DNA of 64,000 nt from Erwinia tracheiphila (GTDB lineage Bacteria > Pseudomonadota > Gammaproteobacteria > Enterobacterales > Enterobacteriaceae). The notes beneath the pieces are model-generated. The model was not told the DNA's origin. It did not search any database and worked only from the letters and a program-made list of their open reading frames with translations. The stretch is from positions 3,472,001 to 3,536,000 of the forward strand of contig NZ_CP089932.1 of NCBI RefSeq assembly GCF_021365465.1, in the 5' to 3' direction. Within the stretch, counting starts at the first letter, position 1, and each line of letters opens with the position of its first letter. A program made the position numbers and the translations under genes. This document shows, piece by piece, positions 63,700 to 64,000 of the stretch.

Positions 63700-64000
63700 T
63701 CAGTGCAGATGCTTCGCCCACTGCTCAATCCAGGGCGAAGTGATTTCTTCCGGCTCCGGGTTTTCGCTAGCGTCCACCGTCAGCACTTCTCCCAGCCGCT
63801 GTGCGGCCTGTTCCTGCAGCAGCGCATCAAACTGTTTACCGCCACCACAGAAATCATCATAACTGCTGTCACCTAATGCAATCAGGCCATAGCGGACACC
63901 CGGCTGATGCCCCAGCTTCTCCCTGATGCTGTGAAATAACGGCGCGATGCTGTCTGGCAGATCGCCCCGGCCGGTCGTAGAGGTGACGATTAAAGCCACG
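63700..64000 (-). CDS. yqcA: flavodoxin YqcA, C-terminal part (cut by window edge)
   Basis: The frame encodes the last ~100 residues of the short-chain flavodoxin YqcA, an FMN-binding electron carrier. FMN-binding loops are visible: [39 protein letters not shown] and [11 protein letters not shown]. The N-terminus lies beyond the window. yqcA is also close to the gud genes and barA in E. coli, confirming conserved order at this end. Confidence 0.93.
   Translation of the reverse strand, partial: VALIVTSTTGRGDLPDSIAPLFHSIREKLGHQPGVRYGLIALGDSSYDDFCGGGKQFDALLQEQAAQRLGEVLTVDASENPEPEEITSPWIEQWAKHLH

Overview
The window is chromosomal DNA from a gamma-proteobacterium of the order Enterobacterales. 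Gene content and order (mutS ... rpoS-nlpD-pcm-surE-truD-ispF-ispD-ftsB-ygbE-cysC-cysN-cysD ... cysH-cysI-cysJ-queD-queE-eno-pyrG-mazG-relA-rlmD-barA-gud-yqcA) follow the E. coli 60-63 min region, while details (cysG beside cysDNC, a formate/nitrite-family channel beside yfeC, protein divergence) fit Erwiniaceae better than Escherichia. Many insertion sequences and broken genes suggest a host-restricted Erwinia-type plant associate (an Erwinia tracheiphila-like genome is my best guess). That assignment is inference from gene content only.

Layout. 0-10.3 kb: end of gltX, a decayed IS110-type element, yfeC, an FNT-family channel, two tandem tRNA-Ala(GGC) genes with a strong promoter and terminator, nupC, an intact IS4-family element with an 11-bp target duplication, mntH with an MntR-type operator, a DUF2502 gene with an internal stop, and a broken gpr (aldo/keto reductase). 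10.3-14.6 kb: accessory segment with an IS3-family element abutting an IS1 fragment, a T6SS-type metallopeptidase toxin remnant with its lipoprotein immunity gene, a tyrosine integrase, and three 12-bp iterons. 14.6-25.9 kb: mutS, a gene-poor decayed stretch, an IS91-family element, then rpoS, nlpD, pcm, surE, an array of 39 perfect 8-bp repeats, truD and ispF. 25.9-38.5 kb: ispD, ftsB, ygbE, the sulfate assimilation genes (cysC, cysN, cysD, cysG, cysH, cysI, cysJ), a YciI-family gene, queD and queE. 38.5-49.9 kb: an acyltransferase-SGNH pseudogene, eno, pyrG, mazG, relA, and rlmD split by a second IS4 copy and also frameshifted. 49.9-64 kb: barA, then a combined glucarate/galactarate cluster (glxK, garR, garL, gudD, gudX, gudP on the minus strand, garD divergent), with garD cut exactly by a second IS91 copy, and finally the flavodoxin yqcA running off the end.

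How it works together. The cys genes form a nearly complete route from sulfate to sulfide (activation by CysDN, phosphorylation by CysC, reduction by CysH and CysIJ, siroheme from CysG). The gud/gar genes take glucarate through 5-keto-4-deoxyglucarate to tartronate semialdehyde, glycerate and 2-phosphoglycerate; with garD broken, the galactarate entry is predicted lost while the glucarate entry is intact. RpoS, RelA and BarA, three global stress/stationary-phase regulators, are all intact. They lie between two directly repeated IS91 copies, so recombination between those copies would delete them together.

The most unusual sequence is the 312-bp CAGTACAT array between surE and truD, genes that usually lie close together in this operon.
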